This document shows, piece after piece, positions 1 to 13,981 of a DNA stretch of 64,000 nucleotides. The notes beneath the pieces are model-generated. The model saw nothing but the letters and a program-made list of their open reading frames with translations. It did not search any database and had not been told where the DNA came from. Positions within the stretch are counted from its first letter, which is position 1; each line of letters opens with the position of its first letter. Source of the DNA: Actinacidiphila glaucinigra (GTDB lineage Bacteria > Actinomycetota > Actinomycetes > Streptomycetales > Streptomycetaceae); assembly GCF_900188405.1 (NCBI RefSeq), contig NZ_FZOF01000031.1, positions 1 to 64,000 of the forward strand. The letters are read 5' to 3'. The translations under genes were made by a program, and so were the position numbers.

Positions 1-120
1 GATGAGGACTCCCACCCCCTTGAGGGGTTAAGGCTCCCAGTAGACGACTGGGTTGATAGGCCGGATGTGGAAGCCCAGTAATGGGTGGAGCTGACCGGTA
101 CTAATAAGCCGAGGGCTTGT
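1..120 (+). rRNA. 23S ribosomal RNA, 3' end (partial)
   Basis: The first 120 bases match the universal 3' end of bacterial 23S rRNA, including the segment ctgaccggtactaataagcc just before the end. The 5' part lies outside the window. The 3' boundary is approximate; it was placed by analogy with Streptomyces rRNA operons, where the mature end falls near gagggcttgtcc. A 5S gene follows about 100 bases later, the usual 23S-5S order. Confidence 0.93.
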
Positions 121-218
121 CCATAGGTTGCTCGCGTCCACTGTGTAGTTCTGAAACAACGAACCCCGGCCCCCTGCCGTTTGTGGGGTGGCTGGTGCCG
201 GTTCGACAGTTTCATAGT

Positions 219-337
219 GTTTCGGTGGTCATAGCGTTAGGGAAACGCCCGGTTACATTCCGAACCCGGAAGCTAAGCCTTTCAGCGCCGATGGTACTGC
301 AGGGGGGACCCTGTGGGAGAGTAGGACGCCGCCGAAC
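219..337 (+). rRNA. 5S ribosomal RNA
   Basis: A 119-base segment starts gtttcggtggtc and ends gacgccgccgaac. The two ends pair to form helix I. The conserved loop segments cgaacccggaagctaagc and gggagagtaggacg are present. Length and position behind 23S are as expected for an actinobacterial 5S gene. The ends were set from the terminal helix and could be off by one or two bases. Confidence 0.95.
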
Positions 338-345
338 AAATATTG

Positions 346-386
346 AGAGCCGTGCCCCTGGACCCAGTCCGGGGGCACGGCTCTTT
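346..386 (+). terminator. rRNA operon terminator
   Basis: Just after 5S, gagccgtgcccc (347-358) can pair with ggggcacggctc (372-383) around a short loop, followed by ttt. This is a strong GC stem with a brief T tail, the usual end of a Streptomyces rRNA operon. Confidence 0.9.
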
Positions 387-479
387 GTCGTATCCACACC
401 CGTTGTTCATGTTCAGATCAGCAACGCATCACCCGTTGCGGTGATCCTTGCGGGAACCGGGTAAGTGGAGGTGGGCCTG

Positions 480-1445
480 ATGCAGCAGTTCCTGGTCCAG
501 GGTGCTGAAGTAGCCGCGCTGGAGGACGAGTTCTCGTCCGCGGTGGAGGGGCGCCATGCCGTTGCGGTGGACTCGGCGACCTCCGGGCTGCAGCTGGCGC
601 TGCTCTCGCTCGGCATCGGTGCCGGCGAGGAAGTGATCCTGCCGTCGTTCGCGCCCGTGGAGTCCGCGGCCGCCGTGCGGCGGGCCGGTGCGGTGCCGGT
701 CTTCGCGGACATCGACCCGCTGACGTTCTGCCTGGACCCGGAGGCCGTCGCCGCCGCGATCACGCCCCTCACGGTGGCGATCCTGCCGGTGCACCTCTTC
801 GGGCACCCCGCGGCCGTCGACCAGATCACCGACATCGCCGCCCGGCACGGCCTGGCGATCATCGAGGACGCCACCCAGGCGCAGGCGGCCACGCTGGCCG
901 GCCGCCGGGTCGGCACCTACGGCGTGCTGAGCGTGTTCGCCGTCCAGGAGGGTGCCGTGGTGACCACGGAGCACCCCGAACTGGCCGGTGCCGTCAAGCG
1001 GCTTCGGGACACCGCCCACGCCGACGCCCGGATGGCCGACCGCAAGGCCTCCGTGGGCCGCGGGGCGCTGGCGAAGCTGGCCGGTGCCGTTGCCCGGCAG
1101 CGGGCCAACTGCCGTTACCTGGACTCGGCCCTGACCGGTGTCCTGGTGCCCTACGTGGAGCCCGGCGCCCACCACGTCTACCACCGCTACACGGTGCGCA
1201 TACCGGGGAACGGCCGCCCGGACCGGGACGCCTTCGCGATGGCCCTGGCCGCGCGGGGCGTACAGGCGAACGTGAGCATCCCGACGCCTGTGCACCGGAT
1301 GCCCGAGTACCGGTCGAGTTCGTTCCTGCCCAAGACCGAGAAGGCGGCCGGCGAGACGCTGTCGCTGCCCGTCCACCCGGGCCTGACCGAGAAGGAGTTG
1401 GAGCGGATGGCCGCGGCGTGCAACACGCTGGGCGGTCTGCTCTGA
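480..1445 (+). CDS. DegT/DnrJ/EryC1/StrS-family protein, probably not a functional aminotransferase
   Basis: The 321-residue product has the fold signature of PLP-dependent sugar aminotransferases: the AVDSATSGLQLAL segment near the N terminus, the VILPSFAPVESAAAV loop, and IIEDATQAQ, the Asp that contacts the pyridine nitrogen. Where family members have a lysine in an S-F-x-x-x-K stretch before GxGGxVxT, this protein reads S-V-F-A-V-Q-E-G-A-V-V-T-T (Q156). The segment is shortened and contains no lysine. The protein is also shorter than the usual 360-400 residues. A dehydratase-like relative, a regulator or a decayed paralogue are all possible. Start: GTG at 465 is in frame, but GGAGG at 467-471 lies eight bases before ATG 480, so 480 is preferred. 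It stands alone between the rRNA operon and a tRNA; no sugar pathway genes are nearby. Confidence 0.8.
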   Translation: MQQFLVQGAEVAALEDEFSSAVEGRHAVAVDSATSGLQLALLSLGIGAGEEVILPSFAPVESAAAVRRAGAVPVFADIDPLTFCLDPEAVAAAITPLTVAILPVHLFGHPAAVDQITDIAARHGLAIIEDATQAQAATLAGRRVGTYGVLSVFAVQEGAVVTTEHPELAGAVKRLRDTAHADARMADRKASVGRGALAKLAGAVARQRANCRYLDSALTGVLVPYVEPGAHHVYHRYTVRIPGNGRPDRDAFAMALAARGVQANVSIPTPVHRMPEYRSSSFLPKTEKAAGETLSLPVHPGLTEKELERMAAACNTLGGLL

Positions 1446-1528
1446 TCCCGGGCTGTTCCGGTCGGGCCGTACGTCGCGCGGATTTCCGAACCTGGGCCCG
1501 TATGGGTTAAGATCCTTCACGTCGACAC

Positions 1529-1601
1529 GCCCCAATAGCTCAGTCGGCAGAGCGTCTCCATGGTAAGGAGAAGGTCTACGGTTCGATTCCGTATTGGGGC
1601 T
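1529..1601 (+). tRNA. tRNA-Thr(GGT)
   Basis: A 73-base cloverleaf: acceptor stem gccccaa/ttggggc, D arm gctc...gagc, anticodon stem tctcc/ggaga with loop atggtaa (anticodon GGT, reading ACC/ACT), T arm tacgg-ttcgatt-ccgta. The discriminator base is T and CCA is not encoded. A taagat box about 20 bases upstream could be the -10 element. Confidence 0.96.
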
Positions 1602-1608
1602 CTGATAC

Positions 1609-1644
1609 AGGAAAGGCCCCCGCCTCACGGCGGGGGCCTTTCCT
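1609..1644. terminator. bidirectional terminator between tRNA-Thr and osaC
   Basis: A perfect 16-bp stem (1609-1624 with 1629-1644) with a 4-base loop begins agg-aaa-ggcccccgcc. A-rich and T-rich flanks on the two sides let it work in both directions. It sits between the plus-strand tRNA and the convergent osaC gene. Confidence 0.9.
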
Positions 1645-1675
1645 GTTTTCGGCGCCTTCGGCGAACTGCCCTCCG

Positions 1676-4297
1676 TCAGGCGGGCAGTTCCGGTTCCGGG
1701 ACGCGCATCGTCAGGATGGCCATGTCGTCGGAGGGCGCGTCCGACGCGAAGCGCTCCACGGCCCGCTGGATACGCGCCGCGACGGCGCCCGCGGTGAGGC
1801 CCGTGCAGGTGGCCAGGACGTCGGCGAGACCGTCGTCGCCGAGCATGCGGGTGCCCTCGCGGCGTTCGGTGACGCCGTCGGTGACGCAGAGCAGGACGTC
1901 GCCGGGGTCGAGGGTGACGGTCTGCTCGACGAGTTCGAGGTCCTCGATGACGCCGAGGAGCGGCTGCGGTTCCGCGGCCGGTTCCACGACACCGCTCTGC
2001 CGCAGTCGCAGCGGCAGCGGGTGGCCGGCGCAGACGACCTTCAGGACGGCGCTGCCGTCGTTCTGCGGCCACATCTCGCCGTAGAGGAGGGTGAGGAAGC
2101 GGCTGCGGGCCCCCTCGTCCAGGATGGCCGCGTTGAGGCGTTCCAGGACGGACGGGCCGCTGAAGCCCTCCCGGGCGAGCAGACGCAGCGCGTGCCGGGC
2201 GAGACCGGTCACGGCGGCGGCCTCCGGGCCCGTGCCGCACACGTCGCCGATGGCGAAGCCCCAGCAGCCGTCGCGGATCGGGAACACGTCGTAGAAGTCG
2301 CCGCCGACCTCGTTGCCCTCGCCGGCGGCGCGGTAGACGACCTCGACCTCGACGCCGGGGATCACCGGCAGGCCGGGCGGCAGCAGACTGCGCTGGAGGG
2401 ACTGGCTGATGGCCGTTCGCTCGCTGTAGAGGCGGGCGTTGTCCAGGGCGAGGGCGGCCCGGCGCGACAGGTCCTCTGCGAGTTCCAGGATCTCCTGGCG
2501 GAAGCGCTCGTCGGCGGACTTGCCGAGGGTGAGCATGCCGATGACGCGGTTGCGGGCCACCAGCGGCAGGACGACCGTCTCGCCGCCGACGGCGGCGGCG
2601 GTCGCCAGGGCCGTCCCCGGGCCCGTCGCGGGCCGTCCGGCATCACCGAGGCCCAGGCTGCGCAGGGAGGCGCGCAGGGCGCTGGAGTGGGCGGCGTCGG
2701 AGGGCGCGGTCCACGCACGGGCGCCGGGGGTGGGGTCGGGGTCGGGAGGGGCGAGGCGGGAGAGCAGGGCCTTGATGCCGTCGATGCGGTCCTCGTCCTC
2801 GTGCAGGACGAAGGCGAGTTCGGGTTCCGAGGCCTGGTCGGCGATCGTGTAGACGGCGCACCAGTTGGCCAGGGTGGGCACGGTCATCTGGGCCATCAGG
2901 GCCAGCGTCTGGTCGCGTTCGAGGGTGCCCGCCAGCAGGTCGGAGGCCTCCACCAGGAAGGAGAGCGAGCCTCTGCGCAGCCGTTCGAGCTCGGTGAGGC
3001 GGGCGCTCTCCACCGCCAGCGCGATGCGGTCGGCGGCGAACTGCAGCCGCAGCGCCTCCTCGTTGGTGTAGCGGCCGGGGCTCTCCGCGGCGACGCCGAG
3101 CGAACCGGTGAGGCGGCCCTCGACCTTGAGGGGGACGGTGACGACGGAGCGCATGCCGGTGCCGGCGAGCAGCGGTACGGCGCCGGGGACCGCCGTGAGG
3201 TCCTCGTGGACGGCGGGCATGCGGGCGCTGCCGTAGCGGCCGGTGCCGGCCTCGACGGGGACGCGCGCGAAGCGCTGCCGGGCGGAGGGGAGGCCGGTGG
3301 AGGCGCGCACCTCCAGCTCGGTCTCGTCGTCGGTGGCGAGCAGCAGGTAGGCGGCGTCTCCGTCGAGCATGTCGCGGGCGCGTTCCACGGTGCGCTGCAG
3401 CAGCCCGTCGAGGTCGTCGGGGGCGGGGGAGCCGATGAAGGACTCGAAGGGGTCCACGGCCTTGCCGCGTTCGGCGCCGCGCTCGACGGCGACCATGCCG
3501 CGGCCGGGGTTCTGCAGGACGGCGCGCTCGTCCTCGCGCACCAGCAGGCACACGGTGGACGGCTCGCCGGAGGTGTTGCGGACCCGCAGGTGCGTGCCGT
3601 ACACGGGGAGGATCCGGCCGTCGGCGTCGCGGACGCCGTAGCTGCCCTCCCAGCGGGACAGCCGCAGGGCCTCGGCGATGCCGTGGCCGGTGCCGGGGGT
3701 CTGCGGCCAGGCGGCGAAGTCGCCGAGCGGCTTGCCGGTGACCTGGTCGCCGGGGTGGCCGAAGAGTTCGGCGGCGTCCTGGTTCCAGCGGGTGATGATG
3801 CCGCCGCGGTCGACCTGGACGACGGCGACGCGGACCCGCTCGTCGGCCAGCGGCAGCGCCTGTACGGGCAGGGCCGGGCCCGCGGAACGGGTGCCGGCGG
3901 GACGCTGGGGGAGGTCCAGGCGGAACCAGACGTGCTTGTTGGCCGCGGTGTACTCCACGCCCCAGCGGCTGGCCAGCGCCGAGCACAGGAGCAGCCCGCG
4001 GCCGCCCTCGTGGTCGGGGTGGATCTGCTTCTTGGCGTCGTGGAGAGGAAGCTCACGTTCCGGGTAGCGGTCGGAGACCTCGATCCGTACGGCGGACTCG
4101 AAGCGCAGGCACTGGACGTCCGCGGCGGTGCCGGCGTGGACCACGGCGTTGGTGACGAGTTCACTGGTGAGGACGACGGCGTCGTCGACCACCTCGGAGA
4201 AGCCCCAGCCCTGGAGCGTGTCGCGGACGAACGCGCGTGCGGTGGCGACCGAGCGTCCCACGGGTTCGAAGGTGGCCGCTGCCCGCGCCGTGATCAC
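1676..4297 (-). CDS. osaC: OsaC-like multidomain sigma-factor regulator (kinase-PAS-GAF-GAF-PP2C)
   Basis: This 873-residue cytoplasmic protein has, in order, an RsbW-like ATPase/kinase domain (residues about 15-130, SELVTNAVVHAG and GGRGLLLCSALASRWG), a PAS domain (about 165-265), two GAF domains (about 300-450 and 470-630) and a C-terminal SpoIIE-type PP2C phosphatase (about 650-870). The phosphatase has intact metal motifs: GGDFYDVF, GDVCGTG and a C-terminal SDDMAIL. This order, and its position divergent from osaAB, match Streptomyces coelicolor OsaC, known to modulate SigB after osmotic stress. Start: an upstream in-frame ATG exists (4402), but GTG 4297 has AAGGAGA six bases upstream and begins right before the kinase domain. 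No membrane segments are visible. Confidence 0.92.
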   Translation of the reverse strand: MITARAAATFEPVGRSVATARAFVRDTLQGWGFSEVVDDAVVLTSELVTNAVVHAGTAADVQCLRFESAVRIEVSDRYPERELPLHDAKKQIHPDHEGGRGLLLCSALASRWGVEYTAANKHVWFRLDLPQRPAGTRSAGPALPVQALPLADERVRVAVVQVDRGGIITRWNQDAAELFGHPGDQVTGKPLGDFAAWPQTPGTGHGIAEALRLSRWEGSYGVRDADGRILPVYGTHLRVRNTSGEPSTVCLLVREDERAVLQNPGRGMVAVERGAERGKAVDPFESFIGSPAPDDLDGLLQRTVERARDMLDGDAAYLLLATDDETELEVRASTGLPSARQRFARVPVEAGTGRYGSARMPAVHEDLTAVPGAVPLLAGTGMRSVVTVPLKVEGRLTGSLGVAAESPGRYTNEEALRLQFAADRIALAVESARLTELERLRRGSLSFLVEASDLLAGTLERDQTLALMAQMTVPTLANWCAVYTIADQASEPELAFVLHEDEDRIDGIKALLSRLAPPDPDPTPGARAWTAPSDAAHSSALRASLRSLGLGDAGRPATGPGTALATAAAVGGETVVLPLVARNRVIGMLTLGKSADERFRQEILELAEDLSRRAALALDNARLYSERTAISQSLQRSLLPPGLPVIPGVEVEVVYRAAGEGNEVGGDFYDVFPIRDGCWGFAIGDVCGTGPEAAAVTGLARHALRLLAREGFSGPSVLERLNAAILDEGARSRFLTLLYGEMWPQNDGSAVLKVVCAGHPLPLRLRQSGVVEPAAEPQPLLGVIEDLELVEQTVTLDPGDVLLCVTDGVTERREGTRMLGDDGLADVLATCTGLTAGAVAARIQRAVERFASDAPSDDMAILTMRVPEPELPA

Positions 4298-4581
4298 AGA
4301 TCTCCTTGTTTGTCCCGGGACGTCACCATTCGTCGTCCGCTGTACTGTCACCACCGGCCCCCACTTCGAGGTGTACGCCCGGCCCAAGGTGGGCAACCGC
4401 ATGCCAGGTTACTTACCCCCGGCGACCGCGTGTGTGCCGGTTGGGGGTGTTCCTGCCCCGATCATGACGCCGGTCATATGCGATGCTGCCGAACTGTTAT
4501 GGCCGGGCCCGGGCATGGTGAAACACTGGTCATGCCTGAACGAGGCACCTGCAGGTCGGTCGACCCTCCGGGAGGGACACG
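4298..4581. promoter_or_regulatory. divergent promoter region of osaC and osaA
   Basis: These 284 bases must hold promoters for both directions. I see ribosome sites at both ends (AAGGAGA for osaC, GGAGG for osaA) and a perfect inverted repeat ATGAC-GCCG-GTCAT at 4464-4477 on the osaA side. No convincing -35/-10 pair could be assigned by eye. Confidence 0.5.
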
Positions 4582-10062
<5,481 letters not shown>

Positions 10063-10332
10063 CGCCGCGTCGGGCGCCACGTTGGGTGGCCCGGCGGGCA
10101 ACGGACGGTGAACGTCCATGACTCGGCGTGTGTGAAGAGGTGTGGGAGTGCGGGATTCTGGGAACCTTCTGGTCCCTGCTTGCGTTTCTGCTACGTGCAC
10201 AGTGACATGGCGGTGACAGGGTGTGGCGGACAGCGGGGTGCGGCTACCATGACCGGCACAAGGACGGGCGGCACTCAGGAGTCGTCCATGGGGGCGGCGA
10301 CCGGTGCAGTGCCGGGGCGAGGAGGGCGGGCC

Positions 10333-11013
10333 ATGGTGCAGAAGGCCAAGATCCTCCTGGTCGATGACCGGCCGGAGAATCTGCTGGCGCTGGAGGCCAT
10401 CCTCTCCGCGCTCGATCAGACCCTGGTGCGGGCATCGTCCGGGGAGGAGGCGCTCAAGGCGCTGCTCACCGACGACTTCGCGGTGATCCTGCTCGATGTC
10501 CAGATGCCGGGCATGGACGGGTTCGAGACCGCGGCGCACATCAAGCGTCGCGAACGCACCCGCGACATCCCGATCATCTTCCTGACCGCCATCAACCACG
10601 GGCCGCACCACACCTTCCGCGGCTACGCGGCCGGCGCGGTGGACTACATCTCCAAGCCCTTCGACCCGTGGGTGCTGCGCGCCAAGGTCTCGGTCTTCGT
10701 CGAGCTCTACATGAAGAACTGCCAGTTGCGCGAGCAGGCCGCCCTGCTCCGGCTGCAGCTGGAACAGGGCGCTCGCGCCGGCGGCAACGGCTCCAAGGAG
10801 CCCGTGGGCCTGCTCGCCGAGCTCTCCGCGCGGCTCGCCGCCGTGGAGGAGCAGGCGGAGGCGCTGTCCAAGCAGCTCGACGAGTCCGCGGACGCGGCGG
10901 CGGTGGCCACGGCCGCCCACCTGGAGCGGAAGCTGACCGGACTGCGCCGCGCGCTGGACGCGCTGGAGCCCGGCACGGGCGGCGGCGACAAGAAGATTCC
11001 CCCGCAGGAGTGA
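10333..11013 (+). CDS. osaB: OsaB-like response regulator with C-terminal coiled coil
   Basis: The 226-residue product has a receiver domain (residues about 5-125; acidic pocket VDDRPEN, phospho-Asp D55 in LLDVQMPGMDG, switch Lys in DYISKPFDPW) and then a long heptad-rich region (about 135-220) instead of a DNA-binding domain. OsaB of S. coelicolor has the same receiver-coiled coil design and is needed for aerial growth at high osmolarity. ATG 10333 has GGAGG seven bases upstream. ATG 10288 (AGGAG upstream) is in frame and would add 15 residues. The 270-base gap from osaA suggests its own promoter. Confidence 0.92.
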   Translation: MVQKAKILLVDDRPENLLALEAILSALDQTLVRASSGEEALKALLTDDFAVILLDVQMPGMDGFETAAHIKRRERTRDIPIIFLTAINHGPHHTFRGYAAGAVDYISKPFDPWVLRAKVSVFVELYMKNCQLREQAALLRLQLEQGARAGGNGSKEPVGLLAELSARLAAVEEQAEALSKQLDESADAAAVATAAHLERKLTGLRRALDALEPGTGGGDKKIPPQE

Positions 11014-11127
11014 AGCATGTGCGCCACTTGATGCAGAGTCATCCTTGGCGCACCAGGGTCACGACACGAATGGCGGTATGCGTGGGCACGCGTGTCGTGC
11101 GCGGGGCGGAACGGTAACCTCACCATC

Positions 11128-13761
11128 ATGGCCTCACGTACGTCCGGCACCGCCAAGAAGGCTGCCGCCAAACCTGCGGCCAAGCCCGCGGCGAAGAAGG
11201 CCCCCGCGAAGAAGGCGGCGGCCAAGAAGCCGCCCGCCAAGGCGGCGGCGGCCAAACCCGCGCCGAAGCCCGCGCCGTCCCCCACGGGGGGCGTCTACCG
11301 GCTCGCGCGAGCGGTCTGGCTCGGCCTGGCGCACACCGTGGGCGCGCTCTTCCGCGGCGTCGGGCGCGGCGCGCGCGGTCTGGACCCGGCGCACCGCAAG
11401 GACGGCCTGGCGCTGCTGCTGCTCGGCCTCGCGCTGGTCGTGGCCACCGGCACCTGGTCGGATCTGCGCGGACCGGTGGGCGACCTGGTCGAGATCCTGA
11501 TCACGGGGCTGTTCGGGCGGCTGGACCTGCTCGTGCCGTTCCTCGTCGGGGCCGTCGTCTGGCGGCTGATGCGCCATCCGCAGAAGTCCGACGCGAACGG
11601 GCGCATCGTCATCGGCCTGACCACCCTCAGCGTCGGCGTGCTGGGACTGGTGCACATCGGCTGCGGTTCCCCCGGACGGGGCCAGGGCGCCGACGCGATC
11701 CGCGACGCGGGCGGGCTCATCGGCTGGGCGGCGTCCGCTCCGCTCGGCTACACCGTCGGCGCGCCCCTGGCGGTGGCGCTGCTGGCGCTGCTCACCTTCT
11801 TCGGGCTGCTCGTCACCACCGCGACCCCGGTCAACGCCATTCCCCGGCGGCTGCGCGAACTGGGCATCCGGCTGGGCCTGGTGGAGGAACACGGCACCGC
11901 CACGGCCGAGGACGACTCCGTGCCCTTCAGCGACCTGCTGGAGGAGGCCGCTCCCCAGGACGGCACGGAGAAGGCGCGCCGCCGCTCCAGGCGCCGCCAG
12001 GAGCCGACGGAACTCCCCGATCTCACGCCCGGCGACGGCCTGGACGCGGTCGACCTCGCCTATGGTGTCGCCGCCGACCTCGACGGCGCCCTCACCTACG
12101 GAGTGCCCGGCTCCTCGGTCGTCGCGGACCTCGTCACCCACTCCATGCCGCCGGAGCGGGGCACCGGTGAGGACGGCGCCGACGAGGACGCGGGCCGGTC
12201 CGTGCCCGACCTCACCAAGGCCGCGGCGCCCGGCAGCGAGGGCACGGCGCTGCCGCCGCGCGCCGAACAGCTCCAGCTGTCCGGCGACATCACCTACGGC
12301 CTGCCGTCCCTGGACCTGATGGAGCGCGGCGGTCCCGGACGCACCCGCAGCGCCGCCAACGACGCCGTGGTCGAGTCGCTGACGAGCGTCTTCTCGCAGT
12401 TCAAGGTCGACGCGCGGGTCACCGGGTTCACCCGCGGCCCGACGGTGACGCGCTACGAGGTGGAACTCGGCCAGGCCGTCAAGGTCGAGCGGATCACGGC
12501 CCTCGCCAAGAACATCGCGTACGCCGTGGCCAGTCCGGACGTACGGATCATCAGCCCGATCCCCGGCAAGTCGGCGGTCGGCATCGAGATCCCCAACAGC
12601 GACCGGGAGATGGTCAACCTCGGCGACGTCCTTCGCTCCGCGGACGCGGCCGGCGAGGAGCACCCGATGACGGTGGCCCTCGGCAAGGACGTCGAGGGCG
12701 GCTACGTCATGGCCAACCTCGCGCGGATGCCGCACATCCTCGTGGCGGGCGCCACCGGGTCCGGCAAGTCCTCCTGCATCAACTGCCTGATCACCTCGAT
12801 CCTGGCGCGTGCCACACCCGACGAGGTGCGGATGGTGCTGGTCGACCCCAAGCGCGTCGAGCTGACCGCGTACGAGGGCATCCCGCACCTCATCACGCCG
12901 ATCATCACCAACCCCAAGCGGGCCGCCGAGGCGCTGCAGTGGGTCGTGCGCGAGATGGACCTGCGCTACGACGACCTGGCGGCCTACGGCTTCCGGCACA
13001 TCGACGACTTCAACGCGGCCGTGCGCAGCGGCAAGGCGAAGCCGCCCGAGGGCAGCGAGCGGGAGCTCGCGCCCTACCCCTACCTGCTGGTGATCGTGGA
13101 CGAGCTCGCCGACCTGATGATGGTCGCGCCGCGGGACGTGGAGGACGCGATCGTCCGCATCACCCAGCTCGCCCGGGCCGCCGGCATCCACCTCGTGCTG
13201 GCCACCCAGCGGCCCAGCGTCGACGTCGTCACGGGCCTCATCAAGGCCAACGTGCCCTCCCGGCTGGCCTTCGCGACCTCCTCCCTCGCCGACAGCCGGG
13301 TCATCCTCGACCAGGCCGGCGCCGAGAAGCTGATCGGAAAGGGTGACGGGCTGTTCCTGCCGATGGGCGCGAACAAGCCGGTCCGCATGCAGGGCGCCTT
13401 CGTCACCGAGGACGAGATCCACGCCGTCGTCACCCACTGCAAGGCGCAGTTGACCCCCGCCTACCGTGACGACGTGGTCGTCGGCTCGGGCCCGAAGAAG
13501 GAGATCGACGAGGAGATCGGCGACGACCTGGACCTGTTGTGCCAGGCCGCGGAACTGGTCGTCTCCACGCAATTCGGCTCGACTTCGATGCTCCAGCGCA
13601 AACTGCGTGTCGGATTCGCGAAAGCGGGCAGGCTCATGGACCTGATGGAATCTCGCGGGATCGTCGGCCCCAGCGAGGGGTCGAAGGCCCGTGACGTACT
13701 GGTCAAGCCGGACGAGATGGACGGAGTGCTCGCCGTACTCCGCGGCGATGCCGGTTCGTAG
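11128..13761 (+). CDS. ftsK: FtsK/SpoIIIE DNA translocase
   Basis: This 877-residue septal DNA pump starts with a Lys/Ala/Pro-rich tail (residues about 7-50) resembling histone H1 tails. Four membrane segments lie within about residues 94-231, followed by an acidic linker, the RecA-like motor (Walker A GATGSGKS with K547; Walker B VIVDELADLM with D658) and a winged-helix gamma domain (about 790-875) that reads KOPS-like polarity signals. Four segments and the motor are the standard Streptomyces FtsK layout, where it moves chromosome ends during sporulation septation. ATG 11128 is preferred over GTG-type starts upstream because the basic tail begins there; no strong ribosome site is visible. 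Confidence 0.95.
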   Translation: MASRTSGTAKKAAAKPAAKPAAKKAPAKKAAAKKPPAKAAAAKPAPKPAPSPTGGVYRLARAVWLGLAHTVGALFRGVGRGARGLDPAHRKDGLALLLLGLALVVATGTWSDLRGPVGDLVEILITGLFGRLDLLVPFLVGAVVWRLMRHPQKSDANGRIVIGLTTLSVGVLGLVHIGCGSPGRGQGADAIRDAGGLIGWAASAPLGYTVGAPLAVALLALLTFFGLLVTTATPVNAIPRRLRELGIRLGLVEEHGTATAEDDSVPFSDLLEEAAPQDGTEKARRRSRRRQEPTELPDLTPGDGLDAVDLAYGVAADLDGALTYGVPGSSVVADLVTHSMPPERGTGEDGADEDAGRSVPDLTKAAAPGSEGTALPPRAEQLQLSGDITYGLPSLDLMERGGPGRTRSAANDAVVESLTSVFSQFKVDARVTGFTRGPTVTRYEVELGQAVKVERITALAKNIAYAVASPDVRIISPIPGKSAVGIEIPNSDREMVNLGDVLRSADAAGEEHPMTVALGKDVEGGYVMANLARMPHILVAGATGSGKSSCINCLITSILARATPDEVRMVLVDPKRVELTAYEGIPHLITPIITNPKRAAEALQWVVREMDLRYDDLAAYGFRHIDDFNAAVRSGKAKPPEGSERELAPYPYLLVIVDELADLMMVAPRDVEDAIVRITQLARAAGIHLVLATQRPSVDVVTGLIKANVPSRLAFATSSLADSRVILDQAGAEKLIGKGDGLFLPMGANKPVRMQGAFVTEDEIHAVVTHCKAQLTPAYRDDVVVGSGPKKEIDEEIGDDLDLLCQAAELVVSTQFGSTSMLQRKLRVGFAKAGRLMDLMESRGIVGPSEGSKARDVLVKPDEMDGVLAVLRGDAGS

Positions 13762-13910
13762 CCGTTCCGTGGCTCACTCGTAAGTGGGCTGGGCGCAACC
13801 GTTGCTCCTGCCCGCACGTCAAGTTATTGCAGGGGGAAGGCGTATGGCCGACTGTCATCGGCGCCGGGAGAGACGGCAATCCTGATGGCGGACAAACGCC
13901 GCCCGCCCGC

Positions 13911-13947
13911 TTGCCCGTCCTTTTGCACACCCCCCTAGACTGAGTCT
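13911..13947 (+). promoter_or_regulatory. candidate promoter of the RodZ-like gene with a palindrome
   Basis: TTGCCC (13911-13916) and TAGACT (13936-13941) resemble -35 and -10 elements, with a long 19-base spacer. The -10 overlaps the perfect palindrome AGACT-G-AGTCT (13937-13947), a possible operator. Confidence 0.35.
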
Positions 13948-13981
13948 CCAGCAGGTGGCTGCACGCTCGAAAGGCGCCCCC

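Noticed and set aside
4298..4581. A SigB-type promoter in front of osaC or osaA
   Set aside because: Fragments like gggtaa and gggcgtac occur but without a convincing partner element at the right spacing.
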